Below are positions 61,637-64,000 of a stretch of DNA of 64,000 nt, piece after piece; positions within the stretch are counted from its first letter, which is position 1; each line of letters opens with the position of its first letter. The notes below the pieces were generated by a model. That model did not search any database. It had not been told where the DNA came from and saw only the letters and a program-made list of their open reading frames with translations. Source of the stretch: Cannabis sativa (lineage: Eukaryota; Streptophyta; Magnoliopsida; Rosales; Cannabaceae); assembly GCF_029168945.1 (NCBI RefSeq), contig NC_083601.1, positions 22,100,160 to 22,164,159 of the forward strand. The letters run 5' to 3'. Position numbers and translations under genes: made by a program.

Positions 61637-63793
61637 GTACGTATCCTACTGTTAGCTCAAATGAAAAGTAAAGCAGCAAATTAGTTAGCTTAAATGAATA
61701 TACACAGTTGGTCACATTAATTATACTACTGCTAGTGCTCTAATATAAATAATACTGGAAATACATTACATACTTATCCATTCATTTGTGTATATACATT
61801 CATATATAAATATAGTACACATTTGACACTTGACAATATATTTATTTATGAAATATGAAAGTTGGCTAACTAAAACGTTTATAGCTTTTATGGAATACTT
61901 GTTTTGATTTATGAACTCCGTAACTTAACCATATTGTATAGTTTCTTGTTTTCTCTATTTTGCTAAGGTGTTGCTAATCTTAGAAATCTTGTTGCCGCTG
62001 CTGTTACCCAGAGCTTTCCTTCAATCTAAATTGGACTCCGACGGATAACAATAGTAGATCAAGAGGTAAAGAATTTTACCAGCATTATAGAGTTGTGTGA
62101 TTATTTTGTTCTAGCATCTCTTAGCATTGATATGATTAATTTGTTGATTGCACAAATCTTAAGTAACTGTAGCATGAAATTTATTTATTTAGTTCATTCC
62201 TTACTACTAGTTATTTATCCGACATCAATGATGCTATGGTATATGTGGTAGGGAGCTAGTAATCTAGTTTTGGTAGAATCTGGATTGTAGGAATCATGGA
62301 GCAGGAATTCTCGAAGCAGCGATGCCTTCTTGATGGTCTAACTGTAAAATTTTGTGTGCATGCAAAACATTACAACGAAGTAGTTCTAATTTTTTGAATT
62401 GAATCATCTTTACGGCAATCTGTACTTGATAACATCCATTTTAACTTTCATTTCTGCTGTGTGAACATGCCAAATTGTGACTTTTTCTTGTTGTTTCTAC
62501 TTTCTATTTGTATCAGTTTGACACTTTGGTAAAGTTCTAATTTCATGGTACCATGGTTTTTGTCTCTTTATTCATTGGCTAGAAATGTAGAAGCTGCATT
62601 TTCATCTTACAGTACCAAATAACATCAGTTATTTTATTTTTATTTTTGCTTAATAAAAAATAACATGAGGTTTGAGTTTGTTATAATGATTTTTAGGTCA
62701 ATTTTATGTATCAAAACAATTAATTTGTGTTACACTTACACCTATCACCTATGACTGGTGATTTTTGTTGAAGGAATGTGTAGTTTTCTGAATCAATTGT
62801 GTTACTGTCATGTTTCTTTTCTATGATTACATGATGATATGTAATATACTAAATTTTTTGGAAGCATGTATCATTCTTGATCATCTCTGTGATGCGGAAG
62901 TTGTCTTTTAGATTGATAGGAACCACTAGCCTATACGGAAAATATAAGAACAAACCAGCAAGAAAGATAATGAAGTTCATGAAATCTCTCTGTGTTTATT
63001 AAAGAAACAACAAGAACATTACCATAAAAAGTGGTTGGTATTTGAGAGATCACCAGCTCTCTAAACAGCAAATGCTCCACTCTTTTTTGGTTTTTTTTTC
63101 TTAGCCAATGCAGAAGTCAATGCAAAATCTCCATGAACTCCTCCCTCTCCATAGTCCATTCTTATGTACATTTTTCAAACATGTTCACTAACAAACTCCA
63201 TGATCCAAGACCATTATTGCCATACAACAATCTACAGAAATTACTCCAAGTGTCTTGATGACCAACATTACCAACCCAGATTCTCTTATTCTATATGTTA
63301 AACATCTTTAAGGGGGGTATAGTTTTATATGATATCATCAGTATTAAGGTCAAAGATTTCACATTATATTGTGTTTTTTTCTTCTTTTTAATCTGTTATG
63401 AAAGTTTCCCTGTTTCAGCTTGTTGCGAGGAATTCGGTTGCTGCTAATTCAGTATGCAATTTGTGAATTTGTTAAAAAGAAAGATTGAAAACGGGAACAT
63501 TTCAAGTGTGATGTAGCCTCTATGTATACACACTAGGAAAATAAGAATAGAAGTTAGGAGAATTGAGTCAGATAATCAGATAATGACTTGTAATTCTTGA
63601 AAGCTACGGATTCTAGTTTACGTATGTATCATAATAAGACGGTTTGTTTCTTTTTATTCATCATTCGTAGTAAAACATAGATGTGCTGCTCAACTGTACC
63701 ATAATATAATAGTATCCATGCACTGTGATAGATCCATTTTGCTTATGTTCATTTTTCTTTTTTAAACAACAACATTTTTGTTTTATTTTCCAG
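61637..63793. other. Mostly non-coding
   Basis: One further exon-like stretch at ~61967-62029 (GVANLRNLVAAAVTQSFPSI-stop) after TTTTGCTAAG. The rest shows no coding signal. 62920-63300 contains several repeated short words but no clear element. Confidence 0.4.
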
Positions 63794-63963
63794 TTTTACT
63801 CGTCAAATTACGCAAAGGGTTGCTATTGCTGGTGCTTTAGCTGTCAGTTCAAAATCTTAGCAGTGGTCAGAAGCAAAGGGTTGCTATTGCTGGTGCTTTA
63901 GCTGAAGCATGTAAAGTTCTCTTGTTGGATGAGCTTACAACATTTTTGGATGAAACTGATCAG
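63794..63963 (+). pseudogene. ABC transporter (ABCI10-type) exon fragment with internal duplication
   Basis: Between TTTCCAG and GATCAG|GTATAA an open frame (after the first 60 bases) reads NLSSGQKQRVAIAGALAEAC, KVLLLDELTTFLDETDQ. This is the ABC signature (LSGGQ, here LSSGQ) followed by Walker B (LLLDE) of a plant ABCI10-like ATPase, a soluble ABC subunit of an ECF-type transporter. A 32-bp segment is present twice (63812-63843 and 63873-63904), the first copy being out of place before the signature. Walker A is not in the window. The fragment continues or ends beyond 64000. Confidence 0.75.
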
Positions 63964-64000
63964 GTATAAATCTATGTTGAATGTAGTGTCATGGCCTGTT

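Noticed and set aside
1..64000. CRISPR arrays, operons, riboswitches, phage or plasmid modules
   Set aside because: The window is plant nuclear DNA; the tandem repeats seen are transposon arrays or microsatellites.

Overview
The window is nuclear DNA of a flowering plant, most likely a dicot. Genes have many short exons with GT-AG introns, the background is very AT-rich, and nested transposons are abundant. The gene set (chloroplast peroxiredoxin Q, an RBOH NADPH oxidase, a mitochondrial adrenodoxin-type ferredoxin) is plant-specific. I lean towards Rosales (Cannabis/hop-like) from general impression only. Nothing bacterial, viral or CRISPR-like is present.

Layout. 1-7.7 kb: an old CACTA (En/Spm) transposon on the + strand with a broken TNP2-type transposase gene and a second PF03004-type gene, ending in a GC-rich palindromic array into which a 329-bp CACTA MITE is inserted (7722-8050). 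10.9-13.8 kb: flavin monooxygenase gene (+) whose N-terminal FAD exons are not visible. 14.5-15.9 kb: peroxiredoxin Q (-). 16.2-17.6 kb: a cluster of three related foldback elements. 17.7-18.7 kb: a 95-residue single-pass membrane protein (+). 19.6-24.9 kb: complete 14-exon RBOHE-like NADPH oxidase (-). 25-29.7 kb: long AT-rich upstream/intergenic DNA. 29.7-34.9 kb: transposon graveyard (LINE scrap, copia polyprotein relic split by a 1.9-kb solo LTR and a MITE, and a CACTA MITE split by a hAT MITE). 39.2-41.9 kb: mitochondrial ferredoxin gene (-) with a hAT MITE in one intron and a GC-AG intron. 42.7-45 kb: an LTR and a 1.5-kb MULE with gene-like filler. 45-46.3 kb: LINE 3' end with a MITE inside. 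47.2 kb: tRNA-Ala(TGC). 48-57 kb: second CACTA element (-), carrying a TNP2 gene with frameshifts and a PF03004/Ulp1-protease gene. 57.4-58.1 kb: solo LTR. 58.5-64 kb: a run of exon-like fragments from at least three unrelated host genes, all on the + strand.

The intact host genes are PrxQ, the small membrane protein, RBOHE, the ferredoxin and the tRNA. Four of the host loci concern redox chemistry (FMO, PrxQ, RBOHE, ferredoxin). They are independently transcribed, act in different compartments, and I see no sign that they form a cluster with a shared job. I did not find a convincing new biological system. The best leads are the chimeric gene-fragment string at 58.5-64 kb, the candidate Pack-MULE at 43.4-44.9 kb, and the FMO gene without an FAD-binding domain.
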